Under the pieces are notes generated by a model, which ran no database searches, had not been told where the DNA came from, and saw only the letters and a program-made list of their open reading frames with translations. From an uncultured Clostridia bacterium (GTDB lineage Bacteria; Bacillota; Clostridia; Oscillospirales; Acutalibacteraceae), in the NCBI GenBank assembly GCA_944384925.1, contig CALWVF010000030.1, positions 1-36,145 of the forward strand: a stretch of DNA of 36,145 nt, given 5' to 3'. The position numbers and the translations under genes were made by a program. Below, piece after piece: positions 1-8,381 of this stretch; the stretch's first letter is position 1, and the number at the start of each line of letters is the position of its first letter.

Positions 1-631
1 CTTCTTCAGAGATAGTCTTCATTATATTTTCTGAGCTTTTCTTATCTCTGTCTACTTGTTTATCTTGTTTATAAGCTTTTATAACATTATCTTTTGAAAA
101 ATATTTGTTCCATTCTTTTAATATTACACGTTGTTCTGGTAGTCTTGCAACAAGCTTAACATAATTATAATACTCCAATTTTTTTGATATAAACGTTGAA
201 GTCTCCCAAAATTTTTTCACTTCTAATGGTTTCAATAATTTTATGATTGCTTCTTCATTTTCTGTTAATGAAGATGAAGATTCTAATTTTTCTATCTCTT
301 TTAGTAAATTATTGGAAAAAGTCTCATATTTTTTAAAGCTGTCCTTATTAATAACACTATTTTTTTCTAAACCATCTTTCATTTCACTTAAACGCTGCCT
401 TACTTCACCCATATTAGATTTCGTTCCCTGTTCATCGATAAGTTGAATAATATTGTCCAAAGTCCCAGTAATTCCTTCAGATTCACTCCATACGTCTTTA
501 GCTAGTATTTTTCTATAAAAAATTTCAGATCTATCTGTCCCTCTAAGTTTGCTTAAAATATCTTTTGTGCCTTCCCTACTAGCACTCTTCTTACTAGGCT
601 TCTCCTCATATTGTTGTGCTCCATTTGGCAT
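1..631 (-). CDS. Unrecognised cytosolic protein, C-terminus cut by window edge
   Basis: An open frame runs from an ATG at 631 through the left edge, giving the first 210 residues. The start is supported by AGGAGTG about ten bases upstream. The protein begins MPNGAQQYEEKPSKKSA and is highly charged and rich in Lys, Glu and Ser. It has no signal peptide or membrane segment, and long amphipathic stretches around residues 75-125 suggest helices or coiled coil. I recognise no family. A sigma-A-like promoter lies just upstream at 693-722, so it is probably transcribed alone or as the first gene of an operon running leftward. It lies downstream of the clpC terminator, so it is not obviously part of that operon. 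Confidence 0.7.
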   Translation of the reverse strand, partial: MPNGAQQYEEKPSKKSASREGTKDILSKLRGTDRSEIFYRKILAKDVWSESEGITGTLDNIIQLIDEQGTKSNMGEVRQRLSEMKDGLEKNSVINKDSFKKYETFSNNLLKEIEKLESSSSLTENEEAIIKLLKPLEVKKFWETSTFISKKLEYYNYVKLVARLPEQRVILKEWNKYFSKDNVIKAYKQDKQVDRDKKSSENIMKTISEE

Positions 632-692
632 CTCTTATCACTCCTCGTTTTTCATCAGAAAAATTCATACATAATCAGTTATATATGTTTTA

Positions 693-722
693 ATTATAGC
701 ATAAACGCAGTACATAAATCAA
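693..722 (-). promoter_or_regulatory. Sigma-A-like promoter for the gene at the left edge
   Basis: On the minus strand, TTGATT (722-717) and TATAAT (698-693) are separated by 18 bases. The -10 is preceded by TGC, an extended -10 element. It lies about 60 bases upstream of the ATG at 631. Confidence 0.55.
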
Positions 723-843
723 TATAAATTCAACAAAAAATATGTATATATGATTAATTTTTTGTATGTTATTAACATGATATATTTTACAAGTCTTTAA
801 GTTATATAAGATGAATGAAAACTTAACATATATGCCAAACAAA

Positions 844-868
844 AAAGCAATGCATTTTGCATTGCTTT
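844..868 (-). terminator. Rho-independent terminator of the ctsR-clpC operon
   Basis: An 11-bp perfect stem (AAAGCAATGCA / TGCATTGCTTT) with a 3-base loop lies 17 bases past the clpC stop. On the minus strand it is followed by a T-rich tail. Confidence 0.85.
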
Positions 869-884
869 CTATTTAAATTAATTT

Positions 885-3365
885 TTAATCCTGAGCAGAA
901 AATATAAATTCCTTGTTTTCATCATTATAATCACAAATTAAATTTTTACCTTTTGGCAAGCTTCTCTCTAGCATTTTTTCAGACAATTTATCTTCTATTT
1001 TAGATTGTATAGCTCGTCTTAAAGGTCTTGCACCATAGGTGTCATCAAATCCCTCTTTAGATATAGCTTCAATTGCATTATCTGTAAAGTTTATATTTAT
1101 TCCCAAGCTATTCACTCTAGATGACAAATTTTTCAACATTCTCTTAGCAATTTCTTTAATATCTTTATCGCTCAATTTATTAAACACTATAATATCATCT
1201 ACACGATTTAAGAATTCTGGTTTAAATGTATTCTTTAATTCTCCCATAACTATTTCTTTTAATTTGTTAAAATCCTCGCCTTGGGTGTTAACAGTAAATC
1301 CTAAATTTGTCTGACGTTCTGTTATTAATCTTGCACCTACGTTTGATGTCATAATTATTACTGTGTTCTTAAAATCAATCTTTCTTCCTTGAGAATCTGT
1401 TAATTGTCCATCTTCTAATATTTGCAGCAACATATTAAATACATCTGGATGTGCTTTCTCTATTTCGTCAAATAACACAACAGAATAAGGTTTACGGCGC
1501 ACTTTTTCTGTTAACTGACCACCTTCATCATATCCAACATATCCTGGAGGCGAGCCTACAAATTTAGATACAGTATGTTTCTCCATATATTCAGACATAT
1601 CGAATCTAATAATGGCGTTTTCATCTCCAAACATTGCTTCTGCTAAAGCTTTACATAACTCTGTCTTTCCTACTCCCGTTGGACCTAAGAATATAAATGA
1701 TCCAACTGGCCTCTTTGGATCCTTCAGGCCAACTCTTCCACGCCTTATTGCTTTAGAAACTGCTGTTACTGCTTCTTCCTGTCCAACAATTCTATTGTGT
1801 AAAACTTCCTCTAATCTTAATAAACGTTCACTTTCTTCTTCTGTTAACTGAGAAACTGGTATTCCTGTCCAAGTAGAAACAATATGCGCTATATCTTCCG
1901 GTTCCACACTTCCATTTGTTTTTTCATGCTTATCTTGCCATGTTCTCTTTTTTAATTCCAATGCTTCGCGTGCTTTTTTCTCATCATCTCTTATCTTCGC
2001 AGCACGTTCAAAGTCTTGTTCATTTATTGCAGAAGATTTTTCTTGCTCAAGCTTTTTAACTTCCTTCTCCATTTCTTGTAAATCATCAGGCACAGTATAT
2101 GCCTTTAGGCGTACTCTAGAGGCTGCTTCATCAATTAAGTCTATTGCTTTATCTGGAAGAAAGCGATCTGATATATATCTAGATGACAAAACAACAGCTG
2201 CCCTTATTGCATCATCAGTAATAGCAACTTTATGATGCGCCTCATATCTATCTCTAAGTCCTTTTAAAATTTCAATAGTTTCATCTTCCGAAGGTTCTCC
2301 TACAGTAACAGGCTGAAATCTCCTTTCTAATGCTGCATCTTTCTCTATGTTTTTCCTATATTCAGATATTGTAGTTGCTCCTATAACTTGGAAGTCTCCC
2401 CTAGCCAAAGAAGGTTTCAAAATATTAGCAGCATCAGTTGAACCTTCTGCAGAACCCGCTCCTATTATCGTGTGCAATTCATCAATAAACAAAATAACAT
2501 TTCCGGCTTTTTTAACTTCATCAATAGCATTTTTTATTCTATCCTCAAAATCTCCTCTATATTTTGTTCCAGCAACCATACTTGTTAAATCTAAAGAGAC
2601 TAATCTTTTACCTTTCAATAATTCCGGAACATCTCCAGTTGAAATTTTTAATGCTAAACCTTCTGCAACAGCTGTCTTGCCTACTCCAGGCTCACCAATC
2701 AAGCAAGGGTTATTTTTTGTTCTCCTTGAAAGTATTTGTATTACTCTCTCTATTTCTTTTTGCCTACCAATAACAGGGTCTATTCCACCTTTAGATGCTA
2801 TCTCTGTTAAATCTCTTCCAAATTGGTCTAGGGTTTTAGTCTGAACCTTACTATTAGATTGTTTTTTACCATTAGAAATAATATTATCATTGTATAAACT
2901 TGTAATTTCAGATTCGGATTCACCACTTGCCCCTAAAAATTCTTGAATCTTTTCTATTATATCGTCTTGTTTTGCACCAAGCTCATTTAAAAACCTAACA
3001 GCATAACTATCATTTTCTTCAATTAGAGAAAGTAATAAATGCTCTGTCCCAATATAATTGTGTCCCATCCTTGCAGCCTGCATAACTGCTATTTGCAATA
3101 TTCTTTTTGTCCGAGGTGTAAAATCATCAGTACTAAGTACGCTTCTCATTCCAACGCCAATATTCTTAACAAGCAGTTCCTGTACCTTTTCAGCAGTTAC
3201 TCCAAGACTGTTTAAAACTGCTGTAGCAACGCCGCTTCCTTCTTTTAGTAAACCCAATAAAACATGTTCACTACCAATATAAGTATGACCCATTTCCTCT
3301 GCGCTTTTTACTGCAAGGTTTAAGGAAAGATTTGCCTTTTCTGTAAAACCATTAAATTTATACAT
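885..3365 (-). CDS. clpC: ATP-dependent Clp protease ATP-binding subunit ClpC
   Basis: Cytosolic AAA+ unfoldase (826 residues, full length for ClpC) that feeds substrates to ClpP. Visible in order: Clp-N double repeat (about 1-145), first ATPase with Walker A GEPGVGKT (224-231) and Walker B ILFIDE, a middle region with a UVR segment (about 436-471), and a second ATPase with Walker A GPTGVGKT (561-568) and VVLFDE. It is the last gene of the ctsR operon, 58 bases after mcsB, and ends at a strong terminator. It is expected to be repressed by CtsR through the operators at 5450-5521. McsB-phosphorylated proteins and MecA-type adaptors are the known delivery routes to ClpC; a MecA-like gene lies at 12387. 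The ATG at 3365 is preceded by AGGAGG. Confidence 0.97.
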   Translation of the reverse strand: MYKFNGFTEKANLSLNLAVKSAEEMGHTYIGSEHVLLGLLKEGSGVATAVLNSLGVTAEKVQELLVKNIGVGMRSVLSTDDFTPRTKRILQIAVMQAARMGHNYIGTEHLLLSLIEENDSYAVRFLNELGAKQDDIIEKIQEFLGASGESESEITSLYNDNIISNGKKQSNSKVQTKTLDQFGRDLTEIASKGGIDPVIGRQKEIERVIQILSRRTKNNPCLIGEPGVGKTAVAEGLALKISTGDVPELLKGKRLVSLDLTSMVAGTKYRGDFEDRIKNAIDEVKKAGNVILFIDELHTIIGAGSAEGSTDAANILKPSLARGDFQVIGATTISEYRKNIEKDAALERRFQPVTVGEPSEDETIEILKGLRDRYEAHHKVAITDDAIRAAVVLSSRYISDRFLPDKAIDLIDEAASRVRLKAYTVPDDLQEMEKEVKKLEQEKSSAINEQDFERAAKIRDDEKKAREALELKKRTWQDKHEKTNGSVEPEDIAHIVSTWTGIPVSQLTEEESERLLRLEEVLHNRIVGQEEAVTAVSKAIRRGRVGLKDPKRPVGSFIFLGPTGVGKTELCKALAEAMFGDENAIIRFDMSEYMEKHTVSKFVGSPPGYVGYDEGGQLTEKVRRKPYSVVLFDEIEKAHPDVFNMLLQILEDGQLTDSQGRKIDFKNTVIIMTSNVGARLITERQTNLGFTVNTQGEDFNKLKEIVMGELKNTFKPEFLNRVDDIIVFNKLSDKDIKEIAKRMLKNLSSRVNSLGININFTDNAIEAISKEGFDDTYGARPLRRAIQSKIEDKLSEKMLERSLPKGKNLICDYNDENKEFIFSAQD

Positions 3366-3423
3366 ACTATTCCTCCTCTTAAATATTTACATCTTTCTAT
3401 TAACCATATATAGCATAAAAATA

Positions 3424-4449
3424 TTAATTTACTTTTATAACCTCATGAATAAGCTCTGCCCTTTTTTGATCTCTTTCTCCTGGTGTCATATTCTTATTAT
3501 ACTTAAGCATTAATGTAGCCGGTTGAGAATTAACAATCAATTTGTTTATATCCTCATAAGAAATATTTTTAATTAATCCAACAGAAATCCCAAATCTTAT
3601 GTTAGATATCAAATTCATAAACTCATCATTGCTAATCATGCGTGCATTCAAAAATATTCCATAGGATCTAAGAATACTATCTGAAATCTCAATATTCTTA
3701 ATCATTGAATGTCTTGTTGCACGTTCTTGCTCAACTAATTGCATAGCTATATTCTTAAGATTTTCTATTGCAGTGTTCTCAGATATTCCTAAAGTTACCT
3801 GGTTAGAAAGCTGATATAAAGCCCCCTTAGATTCACTGCCTTCACCATAAGTTCCTCTAATTGTTAGCCCTAACTTCGATAAATTATTCGCTATCCGATT
3901 CATAGCACCACTTTCTTGAAGTGCTGGCAAATGTAGAAGCAATGATGCCCTCATTGCCGTTCCTAAGTTAGTTGGGCATTGTGTCAAATATCCTAGTTCA
4001 TTATCGAACGCAAAATTTAATCTTTTTCCAAGCTCTGTATCTATTTTATCTGCAATTTCATATGCCTTATTTAAATCAAAGCCCTCACTCATAACTTGAA
4101 GCCTAATATGATCTTCCTCATTTATCATAATGCTAATAGATTCATCATTACACAATAATAATTTTCTATTATTTCTATTAGATGCAAATTCAGGACTTAT
4201 AATATGTTTTTCTACTAAAGAAACAGAATCTAATTGATCTAATTTAGACATATCAATTTCTTTAAATCCCTTGAATACATCACAATTGCAATTTTTAATA
4301 ACATTACTTATAAATGATGAAACTTGACTTAATCCATCTTTTGAAAGTTTGTTAACAAAAGGATAATCCTTTAAATTTCTTGCTATTCTAATTCTTGTGC
4401 TAATTACAACATCGCCTTCTGCTCCACTCTTTTCATACCAGCTAGTCAT
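3424..4449 (-). CDS. mcsB: Protein arginine kinase McsB
   Basis: Phosphagen-kinase-fold enzyme (341 residues) that phosphorylates arginines on proteins, marking them for ClpC-ClpP and inactivating CtsR. Family signatures seen: the N-terminal VISTRIRIARNL segment (about 15-26), the CPTNLGTAMRAS motif near residue 160 containing the Cys of the kinase active site, and the RGTYGEGSESKG loop near 200. The start codon overlaps the last eight bases of mcsA, indicating translational coupling with its activator McsA. Known biology of the family in Bacillus and Staphylococcus supports the role; nothing in the sequence is atypical. Confidence 0.95.
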   Translation of the reverse strand: MTSWYEKSGAEGDVVISTRIRIARNLKDYPFVNKLSKDGLSQVSSFISNVIKNCNCDVFKGFKEIDMSKLDQLDSVSLVEKHIISPEFASNRNNRKLLLCNDESISIMINEEDHIRLQVMSEGFDLNKAYEIADKIDTELGKRLNFAFDNELGYLTQCPTNLGTAMRASLLLHLPALQESGAMNRIANNLSKLGLTIRGTYGEGSESKGALYQLSNQVTLGISENTAIENLKNIAMQLVEQERATRHSMIKNIEISDSILRSYGIFLNARMISNDEFMNLISNIRFGISVGLIKNISYEDINKLIVNSQPATLMLKYNKNMTPGERDQKRAELIHEVIKVN

Positions 4450-4948
4450 TTTCTTTGTCCTCCTTTTCTAGTTCTTTTATTTCATCTCTTATTTTAGCTG
4501 CTTTCTCAAATTCTTGTTTATTTATAGCAAGTTGTAATTCCTTTTTTGCTTTGTTTATCTTCTCTATAATGCATATTTTAGAACCATCTATTAATGGTGT
4601 TTTTCCCACATGACGAGTATTTCCATGTATTCTTTGTATCGATGGCTTCATTCTTTCATAAAATTTACTATAGCAATTTGCACAACCTATCTTTCCTGTT
4701 TTAGTTATCTCAGCAAAAGATGTTCCACACTTATCGCACCTTTCCGGTTCTGCCATTATTTCATTCTCGGAGCTTCTAAAAAAACTTCCAAAAAAATTAT
4801 CTAAGCCGCTTTCAAAGCTGTCGATTGGACTCATGTATCCCAATTTTTTTGCACATTCTGAACATAGCATATATTCCCTAAATTCACCATTAACTATAGT
4901 TTTAATATGCGTATTAGCTGTATTCTTTGAACAATGTTGGCACAACAT
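4442..4948 (-). CDS. mcsA: McsA, zinc-binding activator of McsB
   Basis: This 168-residue protein has paired CxxC motifs (CQHC near 3, CSEC near 28, CDKC near 71, CANC near 89) that should bind zinc. A C-terminal UVR domain (about 130-165, LAINKQEFEKAAKIRDEI) resembles the one in ClpC. It is known to activate McsB and to tune CtsR. It sits between ctsR (30-base gap) and mcsB (8-base overlap), the canonical Firmicutes order. A GGGAG-type ribosome binding site precedes the ATG. Confidence 0.93.
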   Translation of the reverse strand: MLCQHCSKNTANTHIKTIVNGEFREYMLCSECAKKLGYMSPIDSFESGLDNFFGSFFRSSENEIMAEPERCDKCGTSFAEITKTGKIGCANCYSKFYERMKPSIQRIHGNTRHVGKTPLIDGSKICIIEKINKAKKELQLAINKQEFEKAAKIRDEIKELEKEDKEND

Positions 4949-4978
4949 TATAAACCACTCCCTTGTAATAAAATACTA

Positions 4979-5428
4979 TCAAACTTGTGTAAGAAGCATA
5001 TTTTTAAGCAAATTTGCTCTTAGTATATCTCTAAATTCTGTTGGTAGGCCCACATAACTTCTCTCTGAAATGGCAACACAAATAATATTTGATATGCAGC
5101 TATCTAGCAAGCCTTGTTGTTGTAAATTCTTAACAATTGCCAGTGATGTCACAAAGTCTATACTTTTACCTATCGAATTAACAGCATGCATAATTGCTGT
5201 ATTCTTGTCCATTGTTATTCTGGTAATTCTTATATATCCACCACCACCTCGCCTACTTTCCACAATATAACCCTGCTCTGGAGTAAACCTAGATGTAATA
5301 ACATAATTTATTTGACTGGGAACACACCCTATTTCTCCTGCTAATTCATTCCTTTGTATTTCTGCATTACCTCCTGATTCATCTAAAATATTCATTATAT
5401 ATTTAGCTACTATATCACTTATATTCAT
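4979..5428 (-). CDS. ctsR: Heat-shock repressor CtsR
   Basis: This 149-residue transcriptional repressor binds tandem heptads near class III heat-shock promoters. The N-terminal winged helix-turn-helix (about 1-75) contains the glycine-rich wing RRGGGGYIRI that contacts DNA and senses heat in characterised CtsR proteins. The C-terminal part is the dimerisation and McsB-responsive region. It is the first gene of the operon and is preceded by a promoter with two CtsR boxes (5450-5466 and 5505-5521), so autoregulation is expected. The ribosome binding site (AAAGGG) is weak and about nine bases from the ATG. Confidence 0.96.
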   Translation of the reverse strand: MNISDIVAKYIMNILDESGGNAEIQRNELAGEIGCVPSQINYVITSRFTPEQGYIVESRRGGGGYIRITRITMDKNTAIMHAVNSIGKSIDFVTSLAIVKNLQQQGLLDSCISNIICVAISERSYVGLPTEFRDILRANLLKNMLLTQV

Positions 5429-5449
5429 TTTTTTACCCTTTCATTTGAT

Positions 5450-5466
5450 TTTGACTTTCTTTGACC
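5450..5466 (-). promoter_or_regulatory. CtsR operator, promoter-proximal
   Basis: On the minus strand GGTCAAAGAAAGTCAAA exactly matches the CtsR heptad repeat (RGTCAAA-N3-RGTCAAA). It lies just downstream of the -10 element, over the predicted transcription start. Confidence 0.88.
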
Positions 5467-5475
5467 TATACTTAT

Positions 5476-5504
5476 ATATTAAAATTTTTACATATAACAG
5501 TCAA
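5476..5504 (-). promoter_or_regulatory. Promoter of the ctsR-mcsA-mcsB-clpC operon
   Basis: On the minus strand, TTGACT (5504-5499) and TAATAT (5481-5476) have a 17-base spacer. The promoter is bracketed by CtsR boxes on both sides. Confidence 0.8.
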
Positions 5505-5521
5505 GGTCAATTAAAGTCAAA
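5505..5521 (+). promoter_or_regulatory. CtsR operator, promoter-distal
   Basis: On the plus strand GGTCAATTAAAGTCAAA is a near-perfect CtsR heptad repeat (one mismatch in the first heptad). It abuts the upstream edge of the -35 element and is oriented opposite to the proximal box. Confidence 0.75.
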
Positions 5522-5850
5522 TTAAAATTATTAATACAATCTTAGTCTTGATTCCTATTTTTTTCTTTAATTTTCTTTAAATATCTCGATTTAACTTTAA
5601 AATGACTATATATAAATCTAGCATATTATTATAATACTGTAAAAATATACAGCCATTTATCTTTTATACCAATAATTATATAAATACTTATAATTATTAT
5701 TTATCATATTCTGTCGCCAGCAAATTCTATTATGAAATATAAAAAAATCCTATTAAAAAATTTTTTCTATTTATTGTATCTATTTTTGTAACCAATCGTC
5801 AATGTCCTTAATAGTATGTTATTGTAATCTATAAAAGGAGGAAACATATT
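5522..5850. other. AT-rich intergenic region between ctsR and the microprotein gene
   Basis: No gene is seen in this 329-base stretch. A possible plus-strand promoter (TTGTAA at 5786, 17 bases, TAATAG at 5809) could serve the microprotein, but the -10 match is poor. AGGAGG at 5836-5841 is that gene's ribosome binding site. Confidence 0.5.
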
Positions 5851-5976
5851 ATGTGTAATAGTTTATTTGGGGGAAATAATAGCTGCTGTTGGATAATCAT
5901 TCTTATCATTATATTATCTTGCTGCTGTGGTAACGACGATAATGGCTGCGGTTGCGGAAATAACGGCTGCTGCTAA
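5851..5976 (+). CDS. 41-residue cysteine-rich membrane microprotein
   Basis: A small open frame with a strong AAAGGAGG site nine bases before the ATG and a strong terminator 15 bases after the stop. The product begins MCNSLFGGNNSCC, has one hydrophobic segment (about WIIILIIIL, residues 14-22), and ends in a Gly/Asn/Asp-rich tail with paired cysteines. Ten of its 41 residues are Cys. Similar tiny Cys/Gly-rich proteins occur in clostridial genomes, often with misleading chorion-type names, but I know of no established function. Metal binding or a membrane-associated role is only inference. The flanking signals make it very likely that it is expressed. Confidence 0.75.
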   Translation: MCNSLFGGNNSCCWIIILIIILSCCCGNDDNGCGCGNNGCC

Positions 5977-5990
5977 TCAATTTTAGCCCC

Positions 5991-6026
5991 AAAAGTACCC
6001 CTTGATAAAAATCAAGGGGTACTTTT
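5991..6026. terminator. Bidirectional Rho-independent terminator
   Basis: A 16-bp perfect stem (left arm AAAAGTACCCCTTGAT, loop AAAA) is A-rich on the left and T-rich on the right. It can stop both the plus-strand microprotein gene and the converging protease gene, whose stop codon abuts it. Confidence 0.9.
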
Positions 6027-7607
6027 TTAATTAGTTCTTCTTGTAATTACTTTTATCGTAAAATTTAGTGCTCTTCCCCCATTTAATATTTTCGCATCGT
6101 AACATTTATTCCCACTAATAAAATAACTTTGGTTAAAGTCGCCAAGTGCTTTAAATTCAGTTACTATGCTTCCATCTTTTTTTCTATATTTTATATCCTC
6201 TTCGCTTCCCACCCTTGCAGGTGAATTGTTTTTTGTATTATCAAAAGAAATAACTATCGAACCCTTTCCTTTTGGGACAGTTACACCACCATTTCTTAAA
6301 ACCCGAACAGTCGTGTATCCGCTATGTTGCACTTCTCCACTAGTTAGAAATGTCATTTCTGAAAAATTTGTAATAGGTTTATTTTTTTCAACAGGTGCAT
6401 AATATATATTATATTTTTGGCCTATCTCATCACACATAAACATTACTGAATCTATAGTACGTTGAGATTCTGAAAAATCAAAAACATTTGCAACTGTCAT
6501 TAACTCATTTCTACCCTTTTTAAAGCTTTTAAGAGAAATTGTTGAAACAGCTCCATAAGGATTAAGCTGATATATTCTCTTATTATTGTCTGGAATTGTT
6601 GCATTTTTTATTGCATAATTAGTATTTTCTTTATCGAAATTTAGTAATGTCGGATCTTCATAAGATATCCACATAAACCCTTTATCTCCAAAACCTTCTC
6701 CCCAACTGTTTTTAACCAACCATGCACCTTTTCTTTTTGGCATATATAAGCCATTAAAATTATATTTTGAGTAATTATCATCCCAACCAACAATTGAAAT
6801 TTCATGGCACGCATCTGCTGATATATTTTTATATGGACTATAACAATACGACTTTGAATCATTACTTAAATAACTATTCACATGGCAATACATAGAAGAT
6901 ACCGCGCCATAATTAATAATTGCTGTTTTAATAGACTTTTCATCATTTGATAAATAGACTATATCTGTAACATTATAGACTGTCTTTGCTAAATTAAAAT
7001 TAGTGGGCTTTTTTAAGTAACATGTAGATTTAAACGGTATATCTTTGCTTCTTTTGGGTCCATCCCAAGAGGAAAAATATCCTGCAACTGTAATTGCTTG
7101 ACCGCCATCATTTTTAGTTGTTTTATTCCACCCATATCCATCGCTCTGTTTCATAGACCACAAAAGCAAATGTTCTTCAGATAAATCCACACTATTATCA
7201 GATATATTATTTTTTATTAAAAAACTCTCTAAAGTAGACATAGCCGCCATACTCCAGCATACCCCTACATTTCTCTGATTCTTTACACCTGTAACCATGT
7301 TTCTTCCTCGTGGATCATACTTTTGAGGTAAAGAAAAAAAGTTTTTTTCGGAAACACTATTAAACTTAGTAGGCTTAAAATAATAAGGATAAGGTATGTA
7401 AGTATCCTCATCATCATTTTGGCAGTTATTTATATATTCATTGTATAATTCACTATGTATATTGTTTAATACCCCAATAGGCAAATTGTTTTTTTCAAAT
7501 AAGTCAAGTGATATATTATTATTGGAATCAGCATATACTGATATCACAAACATGTAAATAATAAATGTAAGCATTATTAACCACTTAATAATATACCTCT
7601 TTAACAC
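6027..7607 (-). CDS. Secreted papain-family (C1) cysteine protease
   Basis: About 526 residues. An N-terminal signal peptide (hydrophobic core about 8-24, then VYADS) directs export. The C1 peptidase domain has Cys117 in VGVCWSMAA, His268 in DACHEISIVGWDD and Asn300 in WLVKNSWGEG, a complete triad. About 200 further residues follow, fitting the lectin-like C-terminal domain seen in bacterial C1 proteases of this architecture. I chose the GTG at 7607 because GGAGG lies eight bases before it. An ATG five codons upstream (7622) has no ribosome binding site and would place that GGAGG inside the coding region. The gene appears monocistronic and shares the terminator at 5991-6026. Its substrate is unknown. 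Confidence 0.88.
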   Translation of the reverse strand: MLKRYIIKWLIMLTFIIYMFVISVYADSNNNISLDLFEKNNLPIGVLNNIHSELYNEYINNCQNDDEDTYIPYPYYFKPTKFNSVSEKNFFSLPQKYDPRGRNMVTGVKNQRNVGVCWSMAAMSTLESFLIKNNISDNSVDLSEEHLLLWSMKQSDGYGWNKTTKNDGGQAITVAGYFSSWDGPKRSKDIPFKSTCYLKKPTNFNLAKTVYNVTDIVYLSNDEKSIKTAIINYGAVSSMYCHVNSYLSNDSKSYCYSPYKNISADACHEISIVGWDDNYSKYNFNGLYMPKRKGAWLVKNSWGEGFGDKGFMWISYEDPTLLNFDKENTNYAIKNATIPDNNKRIYQLNPYGAVSTISLKSFKKGRNELMTVANVFDFSESQRTIDSVMFMCDEIGQKYNIYYAPVEKNKPITNFSEMTFLTSGEVQHSGYTTVRVLRNGGVTVPKGKGSIVISFDNTKNNSPARVGSEEDIKYRKKDGSIVTEFKALGDFNQSYFISGNKCYDAKILNGGRALNFTIKVITRRTN

Positions 7608-7742
7608 AATATTTACCTCCATTTAATTAATTTAGTAAATATTATCATATTTTATCGTTAAAGTCAATATTAAATATATAGTTTCAACAATATTATATGA
7701 TCGCTTATTATAAAATATACGTATATATCGAAATTAAAAATC

Positions 7743-8291
7743 TTAAAACAATTTACCCAAACCATTTAATGCATGTAGTTTTAAAATTGATACTTGAGTT
7801 TTCGCATCAAAAATTTCATTAGAAATTACCATGTCTACAGCTCTTGATAATGGAATTTTAACTACATTTAAAAACTCATCTTCATCAGGGCAGCAATCTC
7901 CCATTTCTTCTATAAAGCAATAATACATATATATCACTTCTCCACAGTATCCAGGGCTTGGATATAACTCACCCAAAAATGTATAATTTTTCCCTATAGC
8001 TCCTACTTCCTCTTTTAGTTCCCTAATTCCATTTTCAAGTGGAGTCTGGCCTATTTCTAATTTTCCCGCTGGTAATTCTAAAATACTTTTTGAATATGGA
8101 TATCTATATTGCTCGACAAACAATATCTCTCTTTCCTGTGTGATAGCAGCCACACATACTCCACCTCTATGTTCTACAACTTCCCTGGTAGACTTATTGC
8201 CATTTTTTAACTCAATCTCGTCTACATGAACACTTATAACTTTTCCACTAAAAACTTCTTGTCTTTTTATTGTTTTTTCTGTAAAATTCAT
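7743..8291 (-). CDS. NUDIX hydrolase, ADP-ribose pyrophosphatase type
   Basis: Cytosolic enzyme of about 182 residues predicted to hydrolyse ADP-ribose or related nucleotide sugars. The NUDIX box is seen as GKLEIGQ, seven residues, then RELKEEVGA. The metal-binding REL-EE part is intact, but the first Glu of the consensus (G-x5-E) is Gln here. The N-terminal beta strands and an EQYRYPYSKSILELPAGK segment match the NudF-like subgroup. The start at 8291 is preferred over an ATG seven codons upstream because AAAGGA sits seven bases before it. It is divergent from the carboxypeptidase gene at 8382. Confidence 0.88.
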   Translation of the reverse strand: MNFTEKTIKRQEVFSGKVISVHVDEIELKNGNKSTREVVEHRGGVCVAAITQEREILFVEQYRYPYSKSILELPAGKLEIGQTPLENGIRELKEEVGAIGKNYTFLGELYPSPGYCGEVIYMYYCFIEEMGDCCPDEDEFLNVVKIPLSRAVDMVISNEIFDAKTQVSILKLHALNGLGKLF

Positions 8292-8381
8292 AAACTTATC
8301 CTTTCTAATCATTAAATTTATATATTATAATAGCATTATACTTTTATTCATAAAATAATAAAACTATTGGGAGGAATCTAA

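Noticed and set aside
2347..2844. Long plus-strand open frame inside clpC
   Set aside because: It is antisense to a conserved ATPase core and has no ribosome binding site; it follows from codon bias of the real gene.
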